Shown piece after piece: positions 15,521 to 21,758 of a stretch of DNA of 21,758 bases. The notes under the pieces are model-generated. The model was not told where the DNA came from and did no database searches. It was given only the letters and a program-made list of their open reading frames with translations. This stretch comes from JBGPIT01 sp041485125. GTDB lineage: Bacteria; Desulfobacterota; Binatia; UTPRO1. The stretch is from positions 1 through 21,758 of the forward strand of contig JBGPIT010000038.1 in the NCBI GenBank assembly GCA_041485125.1, read 5' to 3'. How positions within the stretch are numbered: position 1 is the stretch's first letter; every line of letters starts with the position of its first letter. The translations under genes and the position numbers were made by a program.

Positions 15521-15537
15521 GCTCGCGTACTGCGAGC
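15521..15537. terminator. hairpin between convergent genes, possible terminator
   Basis: GCTCGC (15521-15526) and GCGAGC (15532-15537) form a 6-bp stem with a 5-nt loop, 31 nt past the hydrolase stop and before the convergent histidine kinase stop. A second inverted repeat, GCGCGC-TT-GCGCGC, lies at 15573-15586. Neither has a T-run, so the call is weak. Confidence 0.25.
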
Positions 15538-15630
15538 GCGACACGCGGGCACTCGTCGAGCTGCCGGGTCCTGCGCGCTTGCGCGCGAGGCGCCGTCGAA
15601 TGACCGGGCGACGCGCCCTGCCCCATCGAG

Positions 15631-17484
15631 CTACGTCGAACCGGAGCCGACGGCGCGTTCGGGTTCCGGCGCGGCGACGAGCCTTTCGCGCTCCGCTGGC
15701 GCGGTCGCCGTGCCGCGCTCGAACGTGAGGTCGAACCAGAAGCTGCTGCCCTTCTCCGGCTCGCTCGTGAGACCCATCTGGCCGCCCATCAACTCGATCA
15801 ATTGCCGGCAGATCGTGAGGCCGAGCCCCGTCCCGCCGTAGCGGCTCGTGGTGCTGCTGTCGGCTTGCGTGAAGCTCTCGAACACGGCGCCCTGGCGGTC
15901 GCTGGAAATACCGATGCCGGTGTCGCGCACCGCGACGCGTACGGCGACCGCGGTGGGAGTCTCGTGCAGGACGCCGGCCTCCACCGTGACCGCTCCGGCG
16001 TCGGTGAACTTGATGGCGTTGCCGATGAGATTGATGAGCACCTGCCGAAGGCGCCCCGCATCACCTCTCACGCGTTCCGGAAGATTCGCCGGCAGAGCGC
16101 ACGAGAGCGCCAAGCGCTTGGCGCGCGCGCTCGGGGCGAGGAGCGCGATCACCTCTTCGATGGTCGTTCGCAGGCTGAGATCGACCGCCGCGAGGGTCAG
16201 CTTGCCGGCCTCGATCTTCGAGGAGTCGAGGATGTCGTTGATGATGTCGAGCAGCGAGATGGCCGCCGCGCGCACCCGGCCCAGGTGCTGCCGTGGCTCA
16301 GGGGGAATCTCCCCGTCGAGCGCCATGTCGGTCATGCCGATGATCACGTTCATCGGCGTGCGGATCTCGTGGCTCACGTTCGCGAGGAAGACCGATTTCG
16401 CGCGCGTCGACGCGAGCGCTTGGTCGCGCGCTTCCGCGAGCTCCCGTAAATATCGGTCGCGCTCCTCTTCCGCCCATTTGCGCTCGGTGATGTCGCGCCA
16501 GTTGAAGACGACGCCTTCGACGCTCGGATGATCGAGCAGGTTCGTCGCGACGGCCTCGAGGAAGCACCACGAGCCATCCCGGCGGCGACAGCGGCATTCG
16601 AACGAGCCGGCGGTCCCCTCGGCAGAGCTCCGCCCCGCGACTGCAATCACGCGATCGAGATCGTCGGGATGGATGAACTCGGCGACCCGCCGTCCGACGA
16701 GCGCCTCGGGCGGATAGTCGAGGACGCGTGCCACCGACGGGCTCTCGTAGCGGATCACGCCGCCCGCATCGACGATGGTGATGATGTCCGACCCGCGCTC
16801 GATCAAGGACCGAAAGCGCTCTTCGCTACGCCGCAGCGCCGATTCAGCGAGGTCGCGCGCGCTTCGATAGCGCTCGAATTGATACGCGATGTAGATCGAC
16901 GAAAGCATCGCGATCGTGATCCCGACGACCGTGTGCGCACTGACGACGCCGAGCGTGCCGTAGGTCATCCACACCCCCAGCACGATCGAGAGGCCGCCAA
17001 AGGCCACGCAGACGGCTTGCGGCCATGCTCCCCAGGGCAGCGTCGCCGCGGTCCCGAGCGCGAGCGTGATGTCGGTGACCACCTGCGTCCTCGGGTCGTC
17101 GCGAAGATAGCCGGCCACGGCCGACGTGATGAACACCATGCCGACCAGGCCCACCGTCGGGACGACGAGCCGACGGCCACTCACACGCCGGCTCAGGTAG
17201 AACCCGCCCGCGATCACCAAGAACTGGAAGACGCGGAGGAGATGCAGCCAATTGCGCGCGTCGCCGTGCGCACGGAAATCCGACGCCGCGAAGAGCACGA
17301 TGCAGCACAGGATCACCCAATTGCCGATCTGCAGGCGGGCCCGCAGACTCCCACGGCCCTCACCGCGGTCGCCGGTATCATGCGAAGTCGTAGATTGGGT
17401 GGCGGTCGACACGTCGAACCGTGTCAGAACAGCAAGCCTTGTGCCGCGCACCCGCATGCGCACGTCGCAGCGGCGTGCGAGCAT
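15631..17484 (-). CDS. membrane sensor histidine kinase (PAS-HisKA-HATPase)
   Basis: From ATG 17484 this is a 617-residue inner-membrane kinase. About six hydrophobic helices lie between residues 52 and 204, followed by a short linker, one PAS domain (about 219-334, ending FNWRDITERK), a HisKA dimerisation domain with phospho-acceptor H372 (FLANVSHEIRTPMN), and an ATPase domain with N489 (NLIGNAIKF), DTGIGI (521-526) and GTGLGL (551-556). The sequence around the His resembles hybrid ArcB/BarA-like kinases, but there is no receiver domain, and the C-terminal tail after about 590 is low-complexity. The start is uncertain: the frame is open to 17667, and ATG 17457 or a GTG near 17411 are alternatives; none has a good ribosome site. 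No response regulator is adjacent. The orphan NtrC-type regulator at 3818-5245 is a conceivable partner, which is speculation. Confidence 0.9.
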   Translation of the reverse strand: MLARRCDVRMRVRGTRLAVLTRFDVSTATQSTTSHDTGDRGEGRGSLRARLQIGNWVILCCIVLFAASDFRAHGDARNWLHLLRVFQFLVIAGGFYLSRRVSGRRLVVPTVGLVGMVFITSAVAGYLRDDPRTQVVTDITLALGTAATLPWGAWPQAVCVAFGGLSIVLGVWMTYGTLGVVSAHTVVGITIAMLSSIYIAYQFERYRSARDLAESALRRSEERFRSLIERGSDIITIVDAGGVIRYESPSVARVLDYPPEALVGRRVAEFIHPDDLDRVIAVAGRSSAEGTAGSFECRCRRRDGSWCFLEAVATNLLDHPSVEGVVFNWRDITERKWAEEERDRYLRELAEARDQALASTRAKSVFLANVSHEIRTPMNVIIGMTDMALDGEIPPEPRQHLGRVRAAAISLLDIINDILDSSKIEAGKLTLAAVDLSLRTTIEEVIALLAPSARAKRLALSCALPANLPERVRGDAGRLRQVLINLIGNAIKFTDAGAVTVEAGVLHETPTAVAVRVAVRDTGIGISSDRQGAVFESFTQADSSTTSRYGGTGLGLTICRQLIELMGGQMGLTSEPEKGSSFWFDLTFERGTATAPAERERLVAAPEPERAVGSGST

Positions 17485-17515
17485 AGACGACGAACGAGCG
17501 TGCTCTGCTGCGCAA

Positions 17516-17535
17516 GGGAATGATGGGGTATTCCC
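17516..17535. promoter_or_regulatory. dyad GGGAAT-N8-ATTCCC between divergent genes
   Basis: Perfect 6-bp arms lie 32 bp upstream of the chosen histidine kinase start, in the 225-bp gap between it and the DUF1800 gene. It is a plausible operator for a dimeric regulator. GGGAA/TTCCC half-sites also occur in the 5695-5890 divergent region, though in the opposite orientation. Confidence 0.3.
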
Positions 17536-17624
17536 GCGTTCGCGGCCGCGCTTCGGCGTCGACCCTGGCGCTCGGAGCATTTCTGTACGGGCGCGCTCCC
17601 GTAGCGACCCGCTCCACCGTCGGA

Positions 17625-17654
17625 TTGACGCGTGCGCCCGCGATGCGCGATACG
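17625..17654 (+). promoter_or_regulatory. candidate sigma-70 promoter for the DUF1800-DUF1501 operon
   Basis: TTGACG (17625-17630) is followed after 18 bp by GATACG (17649-17654), giving a start near 17661 and a leader of about 50 nt. The -35 is good and the -10 only partial. Confidence 0.25.
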
Positions 17655-17709
17655 AAGCGATCCTCACACGCCCCGGCGGGCGTGCCAGTCGTTGTGATCT
17701 GAGCGACCC

Positions 17710-19215
17710 ATGGGCGGCGAGACCTCACTCCTGAGCAAAGCGGACGCGCGTCACCTGCTTCGGCGCAGCGGCTTCGGCGCGCCACGCGACGAGGTGCAGG
17801 AGATGCTCGACCGCGGCGAGACCCGCGCCGCCGCCGCCGACCGGTTGCTGGCGTTCTCGCCGAAGGCATTCAAGCCCGGCGGGAACGACTTCGCGACCGT
17901 CCACAACAAGTGGATCAAGTACATGATCAAGACGAGGTTCCCGCTGCAGGAAAAGCTCGTCCTCTTCTGGCACGACCACTTCGCGACCGGGATCTCGAAG
18001 CTCACGGGAGCGAACGGGAACCGGGCCGGCAAAATCATGGCCGCGCAGATCCAGCTTTTTCATCGGCATTGTCGCGGCGACATGAAGGCGCTGGTGAAGG
18101 CGATCAACGTGAACGGCGCGATGATGGAGTACCTGGACACGCCGCGAAACTTCCAAACCATGCCGAACGAGAACTACGCGCGCGAGCTCCAAGAGCTCTT
18201 CACGCTCGGCGTGCTCGATAGCGCCGGCAACCCCAATTATCTACAGACCGACATCGTGCAAATCGCGCGCGGATTCACGGGCTGGACATACGACAACAAC
18301 GGCAACCCGCTCCTGCGCGAGTATCTCCACGACTTCCTCGGCGCGCATCCCGAACGCGGCCCGAAACAGATCTTCGGCTCATCGACTGCGTTCGGCACGC
18401 TCGGCCAGTTCAACGGCCCACAGAGCTATGCGGCGAACGGTGAGGGCAGAGCGGAGCTCGACACGATCATCGACATCATCTTCGCCCACCGCGACACCGA
18501 CTTCGAGAACACCGTCGCGCGCCGGACGGCGCGGCGTCTCTGTGAGTATTTCGCCCATCCGAATCCATCGCAGACCTTCGTCGACGCGGTCGTCGCCGAC
18601 TCGGGGTTCGACGTCACTTTCGATCTCACCGCGCTCGTGCGCGCGATCTTCGTCCACGACGATTTCTACCTGAGCGGCGCGCCGGTGCCGTGGGGATCGG
18701 CGGTGAAGACGTCGGTCAAGTGGCCGGTCGACTACGTCGTCAGCACGCTGCGTCTCCTCGGGATGCAGCTCAAAGGGACCGCCCAGTTCGTCGACGGCGG
18801 CAGCTTCGGCACGGCGATCACCCACCTCGCCGACATGGGTCAGGTCCTCCTCGAGCCGCCGAGCGTGTTCGGTTGGAACTGGGAGACGAACTGGCTCAGC
18901 AGCACGACGCTGCTCGCGCGGTTCGCCTACGCCGTCGACGTCACCTCGGCACGCGGCGGCGGCAAGAGCGGGCTCCATGCCGACAAGTTCTTCGATCTCG
19001 GCCTGACCGATCCGAGCGCGATCGTCGAGGAGGCGGCGGCCATTCTCGGGATCGAAGATCACCTGAGCGCGGCCGAGCAGGCGATCATGGCCGATTACCT
19101 CACCGACAACGGGCTCAATCCGACCCTCGACCTGACGGACGACGACACGCGGAACGTCAAGCTGCACGGGCTTTTCGGCTTGCTGCTGCAATCGCCCGCC
19201 TACCACTTGCACTGA
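17710..19215 (+). CDS. DUF1800 family protein
   Basis: This 501-residue protein is of the DUF1800 family, whose biochemical role is not established. Family hallmarks are the opening ARHLLRRSGFGAPRDEV (13-29), the FWHDHFATG segment (about 87-95), the NENYARELQELFTLGV segment (about 152-167) and the C-terminal LLLQSPAYHLH. An in-frame TGA at 17695 rules out any earlier start, so ATG 17710 is the first possible codon; its ribosome site is weak. No signal peptide is seen, unlike its partner. The DUF1501 gene follows after 12 nt, and these two families are very often adjacent in Gram-negative genomes, suggesting they act together, perhaps at the cell envelope. Confidence 0.93.
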   Translation: MGGETSLLSKADARHLLRRSGFGAPRDEVQEMLDRGETRAAAADRLLAFSPKAFKPGGNDFATVHNKWIKYMIKTRFPLQEKLVLFWHDHFATGISKLTGANGNRAGKIMAAQIQLFHRHCRGDMKALVKAINVNGAMMEYLDTPRNFQTMPNENYARELQELFTLGVLDSAGNPNYLQTDIVQIARGFTGWTYDNNGNPLLREYLHDFLGAHPERGPKQIFGSSTAFGTLGQFNGPQSYAANGEGRAELDTIIDIIFAHRDTDFENTVARRTARRLCEYFAHPNPSQTFVDAVVADSGFDVTFDLTALVRAIFVHDDFYLSGAPVPWGSAVKTSVKWPVDYVVSTLRLLGMQLKGTAQFVDGGSFGTAITHLADMGQVLLEPPSVFGWNWETNWLSSTTLLARFAYAVDVTSARGGGKSGLHADKFFDLGLTDPSAIVEEAAAILGIEDHLSAAEQAIMADYLTDNGLNPTLDLTDDDTRNVKLHGLFGLLLQSPAYHLH

Positions 19216-19227
19216 TCTGATACGAGA

Positions 19228-20667
19228 GTGAATGTGACGCTCACCCGACGGCAGTTCCTCCAGCGTTCCGGCATGGCAGCGGCCGGCAGCATCCTGGTGC
19301 CCGACCTCTTCGGCAGCGTGCTCGTGCGCCAGGCGCTCGCGAGCACGATCGGCGACCGCTACCTCGTCGTCATCAATCTCGACGGCGGCAATGACGGCCT
19401 CAACACCGTCGTGCCCGTCGACGACGGCGGCGGCTCGCTGCGGAACGACTACGACGCCGCGCGCGCGAACATCAATCTGACCCCGTCGCAGCTCGCCGGG
19501 ACGCTCATCGGCGCCGATCCGAATACCGGTGCACAGCTCGCCTTGCACCCCGCGTTCGCCGGCAGCGGCGGCGGCATGGGCGGCTTCAAGGCGCTCTGGG
19601 ATCTCGGCAAGCTCGCCGTCATTCAAGGCTGCGGCTATCCGAGCTACAGCCTCTCGCACGACTCGTCGCGCATCGTCTGGCAGACCGCGAATCCCCTCGC
19701 CAGCGGGAGCTCGGCGGGGACCGGCTGGGTCGGCGACTTCCTCGCCGATCCGTCGCAGATGTACGGCGGTGCCGACATTCCCGGCGTCAACATCGGCGAT
19801 GCGGTCGTCGGCGAGTTCAAGCAGAACGCAACGAGCGTGCTCGCGCTCCGGCACCTGCACGACTTCGACTTTCCGTACGACGCGATCTCCGCTGCCGACG
19901 TGGCCGCGAAGCGCGCCGCGTTCGCCGCGCTCTTTCAGCAGGCGGCACAAACCGCCGAGCCGGCGTTCAGCTACATCGGCAACAGCGGCGTCGCGACCCT
20001 GCTCAGCACCGAGAGCTATCCGCCGTTGCACGGCCTGTACGAGTCGGACCGCGCGACCGAGAGTGGGTGGTACGACGGCGGCTACCGGATCGCGAGCGAC
20101 CTGCGCGAGGTCGCGAAGATCATCTACGGCGTCGCGACGAACCAGGCGAACGTCGCGGCCCGGTTCTTTCAGATCACCAAGGGCGGCTACGACACGCATT
20201 CCAACCAGGGCGGCGCGACCGGTCTCCAGCACGACCTGCACAAGGCCGTCGGCGACGCGGTGCGGGTCTTCTACGAGGATCTCGCGACGATGCCCGGCAA
20301 TGTCGCCGACAAGACCTGCGTCATGATTTGGAGCGAGTTCAGCCGTCGCGTCCAACAAAACGAGAACGGCACCGACCACGGCTCCCAGGGCCCGATGTTC
20401 ATCGTCGGCGGCGCGGTGAACGGCGGGGTGTACGGCAACCATCCGAACATCGCCGCCGCGGCACGGGACGCTCAGGGCAATACGGTCTACACCCAGGACG
20501 CCAACCCGTTCCGCTCGACCGACTTCCGCGACGTGTACGGCACGCTGCTGAAGCACTGGCTCGGCATGCCGGAGGCGACCATCGCCGCGAACGTGCTCCC
20601 GCCGGACGCCGGCGATCCGGCGTATCACTGGACGGCAGCCAATTTCGACCTGCCATTTCTTCCCTGA
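19228..20667 (+). CDS. DUF1501 family protein with Tat signal
   Basis: This 479-residue protein is of the DUF1501 family, related in fold to the sulfatase/alkaline phosphatase group by published family descriptions, with no established substrate. The N terminus has a twin-arginine export signal (TRRQFLQRSGMAAAGS, 6-21) and a hydrophobic stretch to about 28, so it should reach the periplasm folded. Typical motifs follow: INLDGGNDGLNTVVP (49-63), GGYDTHSNQGG (319-329), WSEFSRRV (368-375) and GTDHGSQGPMFIVGG (381-395), with metal-ligand-like Asp and His residues. The start is GTG 19228; GTG 19234 is also possible and has GAGAG five bases upstream. It is second in an operon with the DUF1800 gene. 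Prior binding of a cofactor before export is implied by the Tat route but not shown. Confidence 0.93.
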   Translation: MNVTLTRRQFLQRSGMAAAGSILVPDLFGSVLVRQALASTIGDRYLVVINLDGGNDGLNTVVPVDDGGGSLRNDYDAARANINLTPSQLAGTLIGADPNTGAQLALHPAFAGSGGGMGGFKALWDLGKLAVIQGCGYPSYSLSHDSSRIVWQTANPLASGSSAGTGWVGDFLADPSQMYGGADIPGVNIGDAVVGEFKQNATSVLALRHLHDFDFPYDAISAADVAAKRAAFAALFQQAAQTAEPAFSYIGNSGVATLLSTESYPPLHGLYESDRATESGWYDGGYRIASDLREVAKIIYGVATNQANVAARFFQITKGGYDTHSNQGGATGLQHDLHKAVGDAVRVFYEDLATMPGNVADKTCVMIWSEFSRRVQQNENGTDHGSQGPMFIVGGAVNGGVYGNHPNIAAAARDAQGNTVYTQDANPFRSTDFRDVYGTLLKHWLGMPEATIAANVLPPDAGDPAYHWTAANFDLPFLP

Positions 20668-20782
20668 GCGCGAGCCGTTCCTTCACGCGTTGGATGGCGA
20701 TGGCGTCTCCAACATTGGTTTCGCCCACGGCGAAGTGCCCGAGAGCGGCGGTCGCGAAGCGCTGCGCCGGGGTTATGCGTGG
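20668..20782. other. 115-bp gap between convergent genes
   Basis: Between the DUF1501 stop and the TetR gene stop I see no gene, and no strong hairpin followed by T-residues on either strand. Confidence 0.5.
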
Positions 20783-21502
20783 CTACTCGCGGCGTGATCC
20801 ATTCAGCGGAGCTCGGCGACCTCGAGGCGGTTCTCCGGACGCCGACGGGACCGGTCGCGGCGCTCGCCGTGCCGGGACGCCTTCACCGGCGGTGAGATAG
20901 TTGAGCAGGAGCCGCGTCACCTCGCGCGCGATCGCGCCCGAGGCAAGGTCGCGCGGCCGCTCGACGACGGCCTCGTGAATCGTCGCCTCGACGGTTCGCA
21001 CGATCAGATAGGTCGCGAGATCCAGATCGCGGATCGCGATCTCGCGCCGCCGGCTCTCGAGCAATGCCCGCACCCGCGTCGCCGTGCGCTGGTCGAACGC
21101 CGTGGTCGCGTCCGTCGGGCCGAGCTGCGGCACCTCCGTCGACAACACGCGATGCAGCTCGGGAGCGACGAGATGGGAGGCGACGTTGGCCTCGATGAGG
21201 GCGCGGACGACCTCCGGCAGCGGCGCATCGCCGACGCGGGCCAGGGTGGTGTCGAGTCCGCGCTCGAGATCGGCGACGTGGCGGCCCTTGAGCTCGGCGA
21301 GCAGGGCCTCTTTGTTGGGGAAATATTGGTAGAGCGATCCGACGCTGACGCCGGCGCGCGCGGCGACGCGGTTGGTGGTGAAGCGGCCGTAGCCGCCCTG
21401 CACCAGAACGCGAGCAGCGGCGTCGACGATGGCGTCGACGGTGGCGTGCGAGCGAGCCTGGACCGGCCGTTTTCGTGGGCGTGGCGCGTGCGGACGTGGC
21501 AT
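20783..21502 (-). CDS. TetR/AcrR family transcriptional regulator
   Basis: This 239-residue DNA-binding repressor has an N-terminal helix-turn-helix at about residues 40-63 (FTTNRVAARAGVSVGSLYQYF), the classic TetR signature, preceded by a basic tail (MPRPHAPRPRKRPVQ). The C-terminal part (about 75-215) is the helical ligand/dimer domain, and the last 25 residues are low-complexity Arg/Pro-rich. The start is ATG 21502, with GGAG eight bases upstream; the frame is open to 21691, but that would run across the divergent promoter and neighbouring gene. It is divergent from the gene at 21583, with an operator-like dyad (21533-21554) between them, so it most likely represses that gene and itself. 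The inducer is unknown. Confidence 0.92.
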   Translation of the reverse strand: MPRPHAPRPRKRPVQARSHATVDAIVDAAARVLVQGGYGRFTTNRVAARAGVSVGSLYQYFPNKEALLAELKGRHVADLERGLDTTLARVGDAPLPEVVRALIEANVASHLVAPELHRVLSTEVPQLGPTDATTAFDQRTATRVRALLESRRREIAIRDLDLATYLIVRTVEATIHEAVVERPRDLASGAIAREVTRLLLNYLTAGEGVPARRAPRPVPSASGEPPRGRRAPLNGSRRE

Positions 21503-21526
21503 CGGTACGGCTCCGGCAAATGCGAG

Positions 21527-21556
21527 TTGCGAAATGCGAGCGATCGCTCGTATTCT
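21527..21556 (+). promoter_or_regulatory. candidate sigma-70 promoter of the rightward gene
   Basis: TTGCGA (21527-21532), an 18-bp spacer and TATTCT (21551-21556) match four of six bases in each box. Predicted start is about 21563, some 20 nt before ATG 21583. The TetR-type operator dyad fills the spacer. Confidence 0.4.
21533..21554. promoter_or_regulatory. TetR-type operator dyad
   Basis: A 22-bp inverted repeat has 10 of 11 base pairs matched; its perfect core is CGAGCGATCGCTCG (21537-21550). Extra half-sites TGCGAG (21521-21526) and CTCGTA (21555-21560) flank it, and AAATGCGAG is directly repeated at 21518 and 21532. Length, symmetry and position between TetR and its divergent gene fit a repressor site. 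Confidence 0.65.
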
Positions 21557-21561
21557 CGTAG

Positions 21562-21573
21562 CCGTTCGAACGG
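21562..21573. promoter_or_regulatory. perfect palindrome CCGTTCGAACGG at the ribosome site
   Basis: A 12-bp perfect palindrome lies at the predicted transcription start and overlaps the first bases of the Shine-Dalgarno GGGAGG (21572-21577). It may be a second operator or may be chance. Confidence 0.3.
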
Positions 21574-21582
21574 GAGGATGCA

Positions 21583-21758
21583 ATGCACGACGCGCTGACC
21601 GACCCTCGGGTGACCGCGACCTTGGATCGTCTCCATGCCGCCGCCAAAGGCGATCGCTGGGTGTTCGCGCGCGCGGCGCCCGCGGCCGCATGGTCGCTGC
21701 TGCGCGGGCGGCCGATGATCGAGGGCGTCCTGCCCTATCTGAAGGACGCCTACATCCC
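21583..21758 (+). CDS. truncated gene, possibly SAM-dependent O-methyltransferase
   Basis: Only the first 58 codons are in the window. ATG 21583 has a strong Shine-Dalgarno GGGAGG five bases upstream. The product begins MHDALTDPRVTATLDRLHAA, followed by an Ala/Arg-rich stretch and PYLKDAYIP near the edge. The DPRV...LDRLH...YIP pattern resembles the helical N terminus that precedes the SAM-binding domain in family-3-type O-methyltransferases as I remember them. No catalytic or SAM motif is reached, so the assignment rests on weak resemblance. Divergence from a TetR gene indicates it is the regulated gene. Confidence 0.6.
   Translation, partial: MHDALTDPRVTATLDRLHAAAKGDRWVFARAAPAAAWSLLRGRPMIEGVLPYLKDAYI

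Noticed and set aside
15573..15586. GCGCGC-TT-GCGCGC as a terminator
   Set aside because: Self-complementary GC repeats are expected by chance here, the loop is too short and no T-run follows.
18379..20628. Open frame of 749 codons on the - strand
   Set aside because: It is antisense to the DUF1800 and DUF1501 genes, both certain; composition is typical of a shadow frame.
1..21758. CRISPR arrays, tRNA or rRNA genes, insertion sequences, phage or toxin-antitoxin genes
   Set aside because: Reading the intergenic gaps showed no regular repeat-spacer pattern, no cloverleaf-like segment, and no transposase, integrase or toxin-like product.

Overview
The window is GC-rich (about two thirds G+C or more) and densely coded. 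It carries 11 complete protein genes plus one gene cut by each end. The contents suggest an uncultured, Gram-negative, deltaproteobacterial-type organism; Candidatus Binatota or Myxococcota-like would fit. This placement is inferred from a sigma-54 response regulator, multiheme c-type cytochromes, Cys-rich secreted repeats of the KC...GPCPD...CGGAD kind, and a DUF1800/DUF1501 pair. No rRNA, tRNA, CRISPR array, insertion sequence or phage gene was seen.

Region A (1-12150) is one divergent cluster. Leftward from about 5694 run: a two-CBS-domain protein, an NtrC-type sigma-54 response regulator (ATGA overlap with the CBS gene), a triheme cytochrome c, a beta-CASP metallo-beta-lactamase RNase-like protein, and an AMP-phosphorylase-type nucleoside monophosphate phosphorylase that runs off the left edge. 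Rightward from 5891 run: a second, paralogous triheme cytochrome c, a P2-type cation ATPase, and a GNAT / NDP-forming acyl-CoA synthetase fusion. The roughly 200-bp gap between the two arms holds a good -24/-12 (sigma-54) promoter facing right, a weaker one facing left, and several dyads at enhancer-like distance. The simplest reading is a regulon of energy, redox and nucleotide-stress genes governed by the response regulator encoded within it. This is the most interesting part of the window.

Region B (12151-15630) has a 385-bp, locally AT-richer intergenic stretch, then a 984-residue exported protein. That protein joins two roughly 145-residue cysteine repeats to a lipase-like alpha/beta-hydrolase domain.

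Region C (15631-20667) has a leftward membrane histidine kinase (PAS-HisKA-HATPase, no adjacent response regulator), divergent from a DUF1800-DUF1501 operon whose second product has a Tat signal.

Region D (20783-21758) has a TetR repressor divergent from a truncated gene, perhaps an O-methyltransferase. Between them a 22-bp operator dyad fills the spacer of a candidate promoter.
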